Shown here one piece after another: positions 1 through 7,825 of a DNA stretch of 29,221 nt. The notes under the pieces were generated by a model, which saw only the letters and a program-made list of their open reading frames with translations, searched no databases and was not told the DNA's origin. Positions within the stretch are counted from its first letter, which is position 1; the number at the start of each line of letters is the position of its first letter. A program made the translations under genes and the position numbers. Source of the DNA: a virus; IMG/VR virus record IMGVR_UViG_3300035487_000473, positions 1 to 29,221 of that record; one strand, written 5' to 3'.

Positions 1-990
1 GGAGATAAAGGAGATACAGGAAGTGCTGGAGCAAAAGGTGATAAAGGAGATACAGGAAGTACCGGGTCACAAGGACCTAAGGGAGACGCTGGTGCAACAG
101 GAGGCGTTGGTCCAAAAGGTAGCACAGGTTCTGCGGGATCTGACGGAGACGATGGGGCTAAAGGTGATAAAGGTTCTACTGGATCACAAGGCGCGAAAGG
201 TGATACTGGCTCGGCTGGATCAAATGGAAGCAACGGGTTAGCAGGTGCAAAAGGTAGTACAGGATCAACTGGGGCTAAAGGAGACGCTGGTGACGCAGGT
301 GGAACAGGACCAGCTGGAGCAAAAGGCGCTACAGGTAGTGCTGGAAGCAATGGATCGAATGGTGGAAAAGGCGACAAAGGTGATACCGGAGCTGCTGGCT
401 CTGCTGGTGGTAAAGGAGATAAGGGTGACACCGGGTCAGCCGGAGCCGCGGGTGGTAAAGGAGATACAGGTTCAGCAGGACCAACGGGGCCAAAAGGTAG
501 TACGGGTTCAGCCGGTGCCGCTGGAAGTAATGGCTCAAACGGTAGTGCTGGTGCCAAAGGTAGTACAGGTTCAGCAGGACCAACAGGGCCAGCTGGTGCA
601 AAGGGTGACACTGGTAACGCTGGAAGCAATGGATCAAATGGAGCTGCTGGAGCTAAAGGTGCCACTGGGTCAACAGGTCCTCAAGGATCTGCTGGTGCAA
701 AAGGTGATACTGGTGCCGCGGGTGCTGCGGGTGCTAAAGGTGGTACAGGTTCTCAAGGACCAACTGGACCTGCTGGAGCCGCTGGAGCCAAGGGTGATAC
801 TGGTGCAGCTGGAGGTGATGGAAAAACAGGAAATACTGGATCACAAGGTCCACAAGGAGGTACAGGAGCAACAGGACCACAAGGACCTGCCGGAGCCGCT
901 GGAGCTGCGGGAGCTGCAGGAGCGAAAGGAAATACTGGATCACAAGGAGCAACTGGACCACAGGGAGCAACCGGTGCAGCGGGTAGTGAT
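1..990 (+). repeat. Gly-X-Y coding repeat (110 triplets)
   Basis: A nine-base periodicity with GGN at every third codon runs without interruption. Frequent triplets are GAK, GDT, GSA, GDK and GAA. A sub-motif ending in GSN GSN recurs four times (triplets 25-26, 39-40, 59-60, 70-71), which suggests growth by duplication. Repeats of this kind can change length by slippage or recombination. Confidence 0.9.
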
Positions 991-1077
991 GCCTCAGTAA
1001 GCGGTGCAACAGCTAGCTTTGCTGTAGGTAAAGTAACGTATACATTTAAAAACGGGTTGTTAACAACCGCTAGGTAG
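1..1077 (+). CDS. Collagen-like fibre protein, 5' partial
   Basis: The first frame is open from base 1 to the TAG at 1075-1077 and has no start in the window, so the N-terminus lies to the left. The visible 358 residues consist of 110 uninterrupted Gly-X-Y triplets (residues 1-330) followed by a 28-residue non-collagen C-terminus containing VTYTFKNGLL. Such proteins form collagen triple helices and in phages are usually tail or head fibres; the short C-terminal piece probably caps or nucleates the trimer. Lys occupies Y in 24 triplets and X in one; Pro occurs in 14 triplets, always in X; Asn occupies Y in eight GSN triplets. This gene looks more G-rich than its neighbours because of the Gly codons. 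The role as an exposed fibre is inferred; the repeat pattern is directly seen. It ends the upstream transcription unit, with a dyad just after the stop. Confidence 0.9.
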   Translation, partial: GDKGDTGSAGAKGDKGDTGSTGSQGPKGDAGATGGVGPKGSTGSAGSDGDDGAKGDKGSTGSQGAKGDTGSAGSNGSNGLAGAKGSTGSTGAKGDAGDAGGTGPAGAKGATGSAGSNGSNGGKGDKGDTGAAGSAGGKGDKGDTGSAGAAGGKGDTGSAGPTGPKGSTGSAGAAGSNGSNGSAGAKGSTGSAGPTGPAGAKGDTGNAGSNGSNGAAGAKGATGSTGPQGSAGAKGDTGAAGAAGAKGGTGSQGPTGPAGAAGAKGDTGAAGGDGKTGNTGSQGPQGGTGATGPQGPAGAAGAAGAAGAKGNTGSQGATGPQGATGAAGSDASVSGATASFAVGKVTYTFKNGLLTTAR

Positions 1078-1083
1078 TTTACA

Positions 1084-1115
1084 AATCACTATAAATAAGT
1101 GATTAATATATATAG
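1084..1115 (+). promoter_or_regulatory. Dyad plus AAGTG-TATA element before gene at 1139
   Basis: A perfect 7-bp inverted repeat, AATCACT (1084-1090) and AGTGATT (1098-1104), encloses a 7-base loop. Its right arm overlaps the motif AAGTGATTAATATATATAG (1097-1115). Close relatives of this AAGTG plus TATA-rich string occur before the genes at 11527 and 22987. No T-run follows, so it does not look like an ordinary intrinsic terminator. A phage promoter or operator is inferred from recurrence only. Confidence 0.4.
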
Positions 1116-1138
1116 GATTAATAATTAAATATAATAAA

Positions 1139-1393
1139 ATGGCAAAAAAAATTAAAAAACAAGAATTAGAAGAATTACAAGGTGTAATTGGTAAGTTAAA
1201 TCAAATAAAACTAAGCATAGGAGACGTGGAAGTGCAAAAGCACCAACTACTACATCAAGCAGCTATAATTGAATCTGAAGAACTTAAAAAAATTCAAGAT
1301 GATTTAGAAAATACTTACGGAAAAGTTAGTATAAATGTTACTGATGGTTCTATAGAGAAAATAAAAGAAGATGAGCCTAGTAAGAAAGATTAG
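1139..1393 (+). CDS. Small coiled-coil protein, unknown function
   Basis: This 84-residue protein is highly charged and mostly helical by composition. Leu/Ile recur at heptad-like spacing through residues 8-65, and a Lys/Glu/Asp-rich tail follows. No catalytic motif is visible. The ATG follows an A/T-only leader (TAATAAA) typical of this phage. It opens the cluster leading to the terminase and its end overlaps the next gene by 23 bases, so the two are probably co-translated. It could be a packaging or head-assembly accessory, but the sequence does not identify a function. Confidence 0.75.
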   Translation: MAKKIKKQELEELQGVIGKLNQIKLSIGDVEVQKHQLLHQAAIIESEELKKIQDDLENTYGKVSINVTDGSIEKIKEDEPSKKD

Positions 1394-1589
1394 TATAGGT
1401 AAAGATTATAAAAATGACTCGATGCACTACTCTGTAGGGCAAGAGGTTTATGGTGGTCACACTATAGATTGCATTGTTGAAAACAAAGATAAATACTCTG
1501 TATTTATAAAGAAGGGTGTAAATGTTTTACCTTGGAAAGACTTCAACAAAAACATGGCCATATCAGTTGAGTATAACTTGGACTATTAA
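1371..1589 (+). CDS. Small hypothetical protein
   Basis: This 72-residue protein has no recognised motif. Alternating hydrophobic residues (YSVGQEVYGG, KYSVFIKKGV, ISVEYNLDY) suggest a small beta-barrel or SH3-like fold; that is a guess from pattern only. It begins inside the end of the upstream gene in another frame and its stop shares bases with the next start (TAATG at 1587-1591). This tight coupling supports it as a real gene. A later internal Met would give a shorter product, but the upstream start preserves a continuous pattern. Function unknown. Confidence 0.7.
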   Translation: MSLVRKISIGKDYKNDSMHYSVGQEVYGGHTIDCIVENKDKYSVFIKKGVNVLPWKDFNKNMAISVEYNLDY

Positions 1590-2194
1590 TGAAAAGTGTA
1601 ACCAATTTTATAATCAAACCAAAAGAAACCCGATACAACAATATTAAAAAAGTAGGTGATAAAGATCTTATATTAAACACTGAGATCTTTACTCACCAAA
1701 ACGTTAGTAGAAATGCTATAGTTTTAGAGACACCTACAGTAGGTTGTACAGAGGTTAGACAAGGTGACGAAGTTATAGTACATCACAATGTCTTTAGAAG
1801 ATGGAAAGATATTAAGAATAGAGAACAAAACTCAAAGTCTTTTTATAAAGAAGACATGTATTTTGTTATGCCAGATCAAATATTCGCTTATAAAAGAAAT
1901 GACGTCTGGAGAGCTGTTAAAGGCTTTAGCTTTATACAACCATTAGAAAATACAGATAAGTTCTCTATGGACAAGGAAACGCCTCTAAAAGGTGTTATAA
2001 AACATATAGATCCAGACTTGATGGATAAAGATATATATTTAAACTCTCTGGTTGGGTTTGCACCTAATTCAGAATATGAGTTTATAATAGACGGGCAGAG
2101 GTTATACCGAGTTCCCACTAATGCAATTACAATTAAATATGAATATCAAGGAAACGAAGAAGAGTATAATCCAAGCTGGACACATAGCGGTTGA
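1589..2194 (+). CDS. Putative tandem GroES-like (co-chaperonin-like) protein
   Basis: The 201 residues appear to hold two similar beta-barrel halves. The first contains a hydrophobic strand (NAIVLETP), then GDEVIVHHNVFRRW, and ends around MPDQIFAYKR. The second contains GFSFIQPLEN, LVGFAPNSEYEF, and ends with IDGQRLYRVPTNAITIKYEY. The order 'P-rich strand, GD/G plus hydrophobic strand, then a closing strand with a terminal Ile' is reminiscent of GroES/T4 gp31-type co-chaperonins, which assist host GroEL in folding phage capsid protein. This assignment is a pattern-based inference; an unrelated packaging accessory is possible. The start overlaps the previous stop (TAATG), and the 3' end overlaps the next gene by 56 bases. 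It sits directly before the terminase genes. Confidence 0.6.
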   Translation: MKSVTNFIIKPKETRYNNIKKVGDKDLILNTEIFTHQNVSRNAIVLETPTVGCTEVRQGDEVIVHHNVFRRWKDIKNREQNSKSFYKEDMYFVMPDQIFAYKRNDVWRAVKGFSFIQPLENTDKFSMDKETPLKGVIKHIDPDLMDKDIYLNSLVGFAPNSEYEFIIDGQRLYRVPTNAITIKYEYQGNEEEYNPSWTHSG

Positions 2195-2414
2195 AGAACT
2201 TATTAAAGTGGCAGAAGCAGCTATCGTCGATAGCGGTGATGATATTACAGCAGACAGACTTAAAAATGCTGCCGCCACTAAAAAACTCGCGATATTTGAT
2301 GCTTTTGAAATACTTAATAGAATACAAGAGGAAGAAGATATTATTGAAGGTAGAACATCTAAAGAAGAAGAGAAAACAATCTTCAGAGGATTTGCGGAAG
2401 GTAGGTCAAAATGA
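2139..2414 (+). CDS. Probable terminase small subunit
   Basis: The 91-residue product is short, helical and charged, and lies directly before the large terminase with an ATGA overlap (2411-2414), the classical place for the small subunit that recognises phage DNA. Visible features are a helix with HIAVEELIKVAEAA, a DITADRLKNA segment and a second helix with AIFDAFEILNRIQEEED. No unambiguous helix-turn-helix can be named. I chose the ATG at 2139 because ATTAAATATG matches the leaders of neighbouring genes; an in-frame ATG at 2121 would add six residues. The gene starts inside the upstream gene. The terminase call rests mainly on position and size. Confidence 0.6.
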   Translation: MNIKETKKSIIQAGHIAVEELIKVAEAAIVDSGDDITADRLKNAAATKKLAIFDAFEILNRIQEEEDIIEGRTSKEEEKTIFRGFAEGRSK

Positions 2415-4630
2415 TATATGAACAAAACCTCTATAAAGTAGTTGAACCTATAAAGAACACAACTATAAATAAGCTCAACAAGGAGAAAAAGTGGAAGTAT
2501 GGTTATGACAAGGATCATGATGTTATAGTTATATCTAGAAGTGGTCAAATAGGTACTATATTAGAAATACAAGGTTTAAGCATCGCTCTGCCAAAAGAAT
2601 CCAAATCCATATATAAACACAAGAAAAACAAATGGGTTAAAGAGGAGTATCCTAAGGAGCTACAGCGCATCAAGAACATATTTGATTGGAGAAACTATCC
2701 AGCTGATAAGAAGGAGAAGTGGTTTGATTACATAGACGAAGAGTTTAGAAGAAGAGAAGAGGGTTTTTGGTTTACCAATAACAACAAGCCCACTTATATA
2801 ACCGGCGCGCACTACATGTATCTTCAGTGGAGCAAGATTGATGTTGGTGCACCTGACTTTAGAGATGCTAATAGATTGTTCTTTATATTTTGGGAAGCTT
2901 GCAAGGCCGATAAGAGATGTTATGGAATGTGTTACCTTAAAAATAGAAGATCCGGTTTTTCTTTTATGTCATCCGCTGAAACTGTTAACTTAGCAACAAT
3001 ATCGAGTGATAGTAGGTATGGTATCTTATCCAAATCAGGGTCAGATGCTAAGAAGATGTTTACTGACAAGGTTGTTCCCATAAGTATAAACTACCCATTC
3101 TTTTTCAAACCGATACAAGATGGTATGGATCGACCAAAGTCTGAGTTAGCCTATAGAGTACCAGCCAGTAAGTTTACTAGAAAGAAAATGGCGGCTACAG
3201 ATGGGTTAGAAGAAATAGAAGGTTTAGATACAACGATTGACTGGAAAAACACTGGAGATAATAGTTATGATGGTGAAAAACTAGCTCTATTAGTACACGA
3301 TGAGAGCGGTAAGTGGGAAAGACCAGATAATATCCTTAATAACTGGAGGGTTACAAAAACATGTTTACGATTAGGTAGTAGGATTATAGGTAAGTGCATG
3401 ATGGGATCAACATCAAACGCTTTAGACAAGGGTGGTGATAATTTTAAAAAACTATACAATGCTTCAGACATTACAAAAAGAAACAGAAATGGTCAGACAA
3501 AGTCTGGTTTATACTCTTTGTTTATCCCAATGGAATGGAACTACGAAGGCTTTATTGATGAGCACGGAGTTCCAGTTTTCACTACTCCTGATGTCGATAG
3601 ATTTGCACCAGACGGTGAACTAATAGATGTAGGTGTAATAGATAACTGGCAAAACGAAGTAGATGGTTTAAAAGATGATCAAGATGCTTTAAATGAATTT
3701 TACCGCCAGTTTCCAAGAACAACAGAGCATGCTTTTAGAGATGAGACTAAGAATAGCTTATTTAACTTAGTTAAGATATACGAGCAAATTGATTACAACG
3801 AAGAGTTAGGAAGGAATTTAAGCGTTACTAGAGGTAATTTTCAATGGGCAAATGGAATCAAAGACGGTAAGGTTGTATTTTACCCAAATGCCAAAGGTAG
3901 GTTTAATATAAGTTGGACGCCACCTTTGCATATGCAGAACCAACATGTAATAAAGCAGAACATGAAATTTCCTGCTAACGAACATATGGGTGCATTTGGA
4001 TGTGATAGTTACGATATATCAGGAACTGTTGACGGCGTAGGTTCTAAGGGAGCTTTACACGGTTTAACTAAGTTTAGCATGGAAGATGCTCCTGCTAATG
4101 AATTTTTCCTAGAATACTTAGCCAGACCACAAACGGCTGAGATATTTTTTGAGGACGTTCTAATGGCTTTAGTGTTTTACGGGATGCCAATATTAGCAGA
4201 GAACAATAAACCTCGTCTCTTGTACTATTTAAGGCGAAGAGGTTACAGAGGTTACTCTATGAACCGACCAGATAAAGTTTGGAACAAACTATCGGTGACA
4301 GAGAAAGAAATAGGCGGTATACCAAATACGTCTGAAGATATAAAGCAAGCTCATGCGGCTGCGATAGAGATGTATATAAACGATCACGTTGGACATATAA
4401 GTGAGGGTAATTACGGTAACATATGTTTTAACGATACTCTTAACGATTGGAGTAGATTTGATATAAACAAAAGAACAAAGCATGATGCGTCTATAAGTTC
4501 TGGTCTAGCTGTTATGGCTTGCAATAGAAACTTGTATACGCCCAACCAAGACATTAAAAGACAACCTAGTAACTTCGGTTTTACTAAATACGATAACAAA
4601 GGTTTCAATTCAAGAATAATTAAACAATAA
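2411..4630 (+). CDS. terL: Terminase large subunit (DNA packaging ATPase/nuclease)
   Basis: TerL powers DNA entry through the portal and cuts the concatemer. In this 739-residue protein, residues 177-185 (KNRRSGFSF) stand where Walker A belongs but lack the usual GKS/T. Walker B is LALLVHDE (291-298) with the acidic pair, and MMGSTSN (330-336) is a plausible coupling motif. The C-terminal RNase H-like nuclease has candidate metal ligands D532 (FGCDSYD), E597 (PILAENN) and D692 (KHDAS). The length is large for TerL but matches crAss-like and other marine phage terminases. It starts in an ATGA overlap with the probable small subunit, and the portal gene starts three bases after its stop. The degenerate P-loop is the only odd point; the call is firm from combined motifs and context. 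Confidence 0.93.
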   Translation: MIYEQNLYKVVEPIKNTTINKLNKEKKWKYGYDKDHDVIVISRSGQIGTILEIQGLSIALPKESKSIYKHKKNKWVKEEYPKELQRIKNIFDWRNYPADKKEKWFDYIDEEFRRREEGFWFTNNNKPTYITGAHYMYLQWSKIDVGAPDFRDANRLFFIFWEACKADKRCYGMCYLKNRRSGFSFMSSAETVNLATISSDSRYGILSKSGSDAKKMFTDKVVPISINYPFFFKPIQDGMDRPKSELAYRVPASKFTRKKMAATDGLEEIEGLDTTIDWKNTGDNSYDGEKLALLVHDESGKWERPDNILNNWRVTKTCLRLGSRIIGKCMMGSTSNALDKGGDNFKKLYNASDITKRNRNGQTKSGLYSLFIPMEWNYEGFIDEHGVPVFTTPDVDRFAPDGELIDVGVIDNWQNEVDGLKDDQDALNEFYRQFPRTTEHAFRDETKNSLFNLVKIYEQIDYNEELGRNLSVTRGNFQWANGIKDGKVVFYPNAKGRFNISWTPPLHMQNQHVIKQNMKFPANEHMGAFGCDSYDISGTVDGVGSKGALHGLTKFSMEDAPANEFFLEYLARPQTAEIFFEDVLMALVFYGMPILAENNKPRLLYYLRRRGYRGYSMNRPDKVWNKLSVTEKEIGGIPNTSEDIKQAHAAAIEMYINDHVGHISEGNYGNICFNDTLNDWSRFDINKRTKHDASISSGLAVMACNRNLYTPNQDIKRQPSNFGFTKYDNKGFNSRIIKQ

Positions 4631-4632
4631 AT

Positions 4633-7059
4633 ATGGCTAAATCAGGTGTACATAGTGGGTTTCCTAGTCAGGTAGTTAGTGACGTTGAGAAGACGAGCTA
4701 TGACTATGGATTAAAAGTAGGGAAAGCTATAGAGAACGAGTGGTTTGGTAACACTAGTTTTCAAGATAAAAGATTTACTAACAGTAGAGACACATTTCAT
4801 AAGTTAAGGTTATACGCTAGAGGAGAGCAGAGTATACAGAAATACAAAGATGAGTTATCCACTAATGGTGATTTGTCATATCTTAATTTAGATTGGAAAC
4901 CAGTACCTATTATACCTAAGTTTGTTGATATTGTTGTAAACGGTATGGCTGACAGGTTATATGATATAAAAGCTTACTCTAGAGATCCTTATGGGGTTCA
5001 GAAAAGAACAAACTATATGGAGGAGCTGTTAGCTGATATGAAGCTTAGTGCTTTAAACTCACAGGCAGAGGAAATGTTTGGTATGACAATGTTACACAAT
5101 GATCCAGCGCAGATACCTGGTAGCGAAGAGGAACTAGAACTTCACATGCAGCTAACATACAAACAGAACGTTGAGATAGCTGAAGAAGAAGCTATAAACA
5201 CTTTGATGGATGGTAGTAAGTATGATTTAATAAGAAAAAGAACACTACAAGATCTAGTTGTTTTAGGCATTGGAGCTAACAAAACAGTGTTTAACACATC
5301 TGAAGGCGCTAAGGTTGAGTATGTTGATCCAGCTAATTTGGTGTACTCTAGAACAGATTCACCTTATTTTGAAGATATATACTATATAGGGGAGGTTAAA
5401 AAAATACCTATCAACGAGGTTGTTAAAGAGTTTCCATTCCTAACAAACGAAGACCTAGAAGAAATAGTTGCTAAAAGAGATGTTAGAAATGCTTATGGTA
5501 CTAACACTACAGCTAGATCATCAGATAATGATGAGAATTGCGTTGAGATATTATATTTCAACTACAAGACATACATGAATGAGGTTTATAAGGTAAAGCA
5601 AATGCCTAGCGGAGGAGAAAGACCTATAAAGAAAGATGATAAATTTAATCCACCTAAAGATAAAGAGGGTGATTACACTAAGATAAGTAGAGCTATAGAG
5701 GTTTTATACGAAGGAGCAATGGTGTTGGGTTCTGATAGTCTACTTAAGTGGGAGCAAGCTAAAAATATGCTTAGGCCTAAAAGTGATTTTACTAAAGTAA
5801 AAATGAACTATAGTGTTGTTGCTCCTAGAATGTATGAGAACAGAATAGAATCATTAGTCGGTAGAATCACTGGTTTTGCGGACATGATACAACTAACACA
5901 CTTAAAACTACAACAAGTTTTAGCAAAAGTAGTTCCAGATGGTGTTTATTTAGATGCGGATGGTTTAGCTGAGATTGATTTAGGTAACGGAACAAACTAC
6001 AATCCACAAGAAGCTCTTAACATGTTTTTCCAAACTGGATCTATTATAGGTAGAAGTTTCACTTCTGAAGGTGGTATGAACCCAGCTAAGATGCCTATAC
6101 AAGAGATATCAACAGGATCTGGAGGTGGTAAAATGCAAAGTTTAATACAGACGTATAATTATTATCTACAGATGATAAGAGATGTAACTGGTTTAAACGA
6201 GTCAAGAGATGGATCTACGCCTGATGCCAAGGCTTTAGTTGGCGTACAAAAACTAGCAGCAGCAAATTCAAACACAGCAACAAGACACATATTGCAGGCT
6301 AATTTGTTTTTAACCTCAGAAATAGCAGATGCACTATCATTAAGAATATCTGATATTATAGAATACTCTCCAACGAGAGATGCTTTTATACAGCAAATCG
6401 GTGCTCACAATGTTGGTGTGTTACACGAACTTAGCAACTTGCATCTTTATGACTTTGGTATATTTATAGATCTACAACCAGATGAAGAGGAAAAACAGTT
6501 ATTAGAAAATAACATACAACAAGCTATATCCCAACAAAGCATAGAGCTTGATGACGCTATAGATATAAGGGAGATAAAGAATATAAAACTAGCTAATAGA
6601 GTTTTAAAGCACAGGCGTCAACAAAAAGAAAAGAAAGAGCAAGAGCAACAACAAGCTCAAATAGAACAACAAGGAGAACAACAGAGAGAGTCTCAAGCTC
6701 AAGCGGCTCAGTTAGAAGCTCAGAAGCAACAACAATCACAACAAGCTATATCACAAATGGAGCAAATGAAAGCTCAACTAGCTATGGGTAAGATGATGAA
6801 AGAGGCTGAGGTTAAAAAAGCATTAATGGACCATGAGTTTCAAATCAATATGAAATTGAAACAAATGGAGATGCAAATATTAAAAGGTAGGGAAGACGGT
6901 AAGGAAGACAGGAAAGACGAAAGAACAAAGATACAAGCAACACAACAAAGTAAAATGATAGATCAAAGAAAAAATGATCTACCACCACAGAAGTTTGAAT
7001 CAGGAGGAAACGATATACTTAATGGTCAATTTGGCTTAGGAGCGTTTGACCCAAAATAA
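4633..7059 (+). CDS. Portal protein
   Basis: The portal forms the dodecameric ring at one vertex through which DNA is packaged and ejected, and it docks the terminase and the neck. This 808-residue protein has a long alpha/beta body including PKFVDIVVNGMADRLYDIKA (near 93-112), a segment common to portal cores. A long helical C-terminus from about residue 650 to 785 is very rich in Gln, Lys and Glu, suggesting a barrel or coiled coil reaching into the head. The extreme C-terminus (GGNDILNGQFGLGAFDPK) is Gly-rich. Its place right after terL and before scaffold and capsid genes is the standard one. It is larger than typical portals (about 500-600 residues), in the range of crAss-like and P22-type portals. 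Confidence 0.88.
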   Translation: MAKSGVHSGFPSQVVSDVEKTSYDYGLKVGKAIENEWFGNTSFQDKRFTNSRDTFHKLRLYARGEQSIQKYKDELSTNGDLSYLNLDWKPVPIIPKFVDIVVNGMADRLYDIKAYSRDPYGVQKRTNYMEELLADMKLSALNSQAEEMFGMTMLHNDPAQIPGSEEELELHMQLTYKQNVEIAEEEAINTLMDGSKYDLIRKRTLQDLVVLGIGANKTVFNTSEGAKVEYVDPANLVYSRTDSPYFEDIYYIGEVKKIPINEVVKEFPFLTNEDLEEIVAKRDVRNAYGTNTTARSSDNDENCVEILYFNYKTYMNEVYKVKQMPSGGERPIKKDDKFNPPKDKEGDYTKISRAIEVLYEGAMVLGSDSLLKWEQAKNMLRPKSDFTKVKMNYSVVAPRMYENRIESLVGRITGFADMIQLTHLKLQQVLAKVVPDGVYLDADGLAEIDLGNGTNYNPQEALNMFFQTGSIIGRSFTSEGGMNPAKMPIQEISTGSGGGKMQSLIQTYNYYLQMIRDVTGLNESRDGSTPDAKALVGVQKLAAANSNTATRHILQANLFLTSEIADALSLRISDIIEYSPTRDAFIQQIGAHNVGVLHELSNLHLYDFGIFIDLQPDEEEKQLLENNIQQAISQQSIELDDAIDIREIKNIKLANRVLKHRRQQKEKKEQEQQQAQIEQQGEQQRESQAQAAQLEAQKQQQSQQAISQMEQMKAQLAMGKMMKEAEVKKALMDHEFQINMKLKQMEMQILKGREDGKEDRKDERTKIQATQQSKMIDQRKNDLPPQKFESGGNDILNGQFGLGAFDPK

Positions 7060-7065
7060 AATTTA

Positions 7066-7794
7066 ATGCAATACAATTTAAAAGAACCCTTTTTCCACAA
7101 GGGTGGGGCTATAAATATGCCCGCTGTAGATACGTGGGAAAACAAATGGTATCTTAAACAGAGGTTTCAAAACGCTGTTGTAGATATAGAAAGATATAAC
7201 TCAGAACTAGATATGCAAGTATCTAAGTGTAATAAGTTTGAAGTAGATTTTAATGACTACTTAGATAACTTATATGAAAATGAATACTTACCAGATTGTC
7301 CACTTAGCGAAACAAATGTTGACCCTAGTATTTTTGATGATTTGATAAATCCAGACGTAGGACCTGGTGAACCAAGAGAGCACTTATTATTTGTTGGAAG
7401 AAACACTAAGTCAGGAGCACATTTACACGTAGAAGATGATTTTGTTCTTCATCAGATAGTTGGTACTAAAATAGTTTATTTAATGGATTTTGAGGATTTA
7501 ACTTTAAATGACGCTTGGGGTGAATATGCTAACTTTAGTAAAGAGAACTTTTTTAGATTACCAAAATCAATCAACAGTAAGATATATAGAGTGGTAATGG
7601 AACCAGGCGACATATTATACATACCACCTTGGACTTGGCACGCTACAGAAAACATAGGATACACTGTAGCTGTAACAAAGGTTTATGATAGAGATGATAG
7701 CTATTTAAAAATGAAAAGATTTAGAAAGCTAAGGTATAGGCATTGGACTGGTATCATTAAAGATACAATAAGAGAAGTATTCTACAAGAATTAA
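7066..7794 (+). CDS. JmjC/FIH-like Fe(II)- and 2-oxoglutarate-dependent hydroxylase
   Basis: This 242-residue protein carries a cupin/JmjC core. GAHLHVEDDFVLHQIVGTK (117-135) holds a His-x-Glu pair (H121, E123) and K135, in the position that binds 2-oxoglutarate in FIH. GDILYIPPWTWH (181-192) supplies the distal His (H192). Enzymes of this family (FIH, JMJD6) use Fe(II), O2 and 2-oxoglutarate to hydroxylate Asn, Asp, His or Lys side chains of proteins. The first 100 residues are less recognisable and may bind substrate. The gene lies between portal and scaffold genes, so a virion protein is the likely target; the nearby collagen-like fibre is an attractive candidate, but this is inference. 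The fold call is strong because triad, co-substrate Lys and spacing all fit; the substrate is unknown. Confidence 0.82.
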   Translation: MQYNLKEPFFHKGGAINMPAVDTWENKWYLKQRFQNAVVDIERYNSELDMQVSKCNKFEVDFNDYLDNLYENEYLPDCPLSETNVDPSIFDDLINPDVGPGEPREHLLFVGRNTKSGAHLHVEDDFVLHQIVGTKIVYLMDFEDLTLNDAWGEYANFSKENFFRLPKSINSKIYRVVMEPGDILYIPPWTWHATENIGYTVAVTKVYDRDDSYLKMKRFRKLRYRHWTGIIKDTIREVFYKN

Positions 7795-7801
7795 AACTAA
7801 C

Positions 7802-7825
7802 TAATTATTATTATATTATATTATG
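7802..7825 (+). promoter_or_regulatory. 24-base A/T leader repeat, copy 1
   Basis: The 24 bases ending exactly at the start codon of the scaffold-like gene are identical to 10572-10595, which end exactly at the start codon of the gene after the capsid gene. They consist of TAATTATTATTA followed by TATTATATTATG. The match stops at the ATG, which points to a shared initiation signal (promoter or translation leader) rather than a duplicated gene fragment. Which of the two it is cannot be told from sequence. Confidence 0.5.

Noticed and set aside
23-1009. Leu/Gln/Val-rich open frames on both strands over the collagen region
   Set aside because: They arise from the nine-base Gly-X-Y periodicity read in other frames; frame 1 is open from base 1 with perfect Gly spacing and a sensible C-terminus.
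1075-1077. Possible stop-codon recoding (TAG or TGA) as in some crAss-like phages
   Set aside because: Large genes are full length in the standard code and end mostly in TAA. Reading through the TAG here adds only seven codons before a TAA, and no in-frame TAG or TGA interrupts any large gene.
1090-1097. TATAAATA, identical to the T4-type late promoter core
   Set aside because: It lies in the loop of a dyad, an identical string occurs inside the terminase gene (2464-2471), and other late-gene gaps lack it; the AAGTG-TATA motif recurs better.
1084-1104. Dyad after the collagen gene as an intrinsic terminator
   Set aside because: The stem is only 7 bp and A/T-rich and no T-run follows, unlike the two clear terminators at 10532 and 11428.
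2191-2421. Forward 76-residue open frame overlapping the probable small terminase
   Set aside because: It is Lys/Leu-rich with no pattern and conflicts with a frame whose start and stop fit the ATGA-coupled operon.
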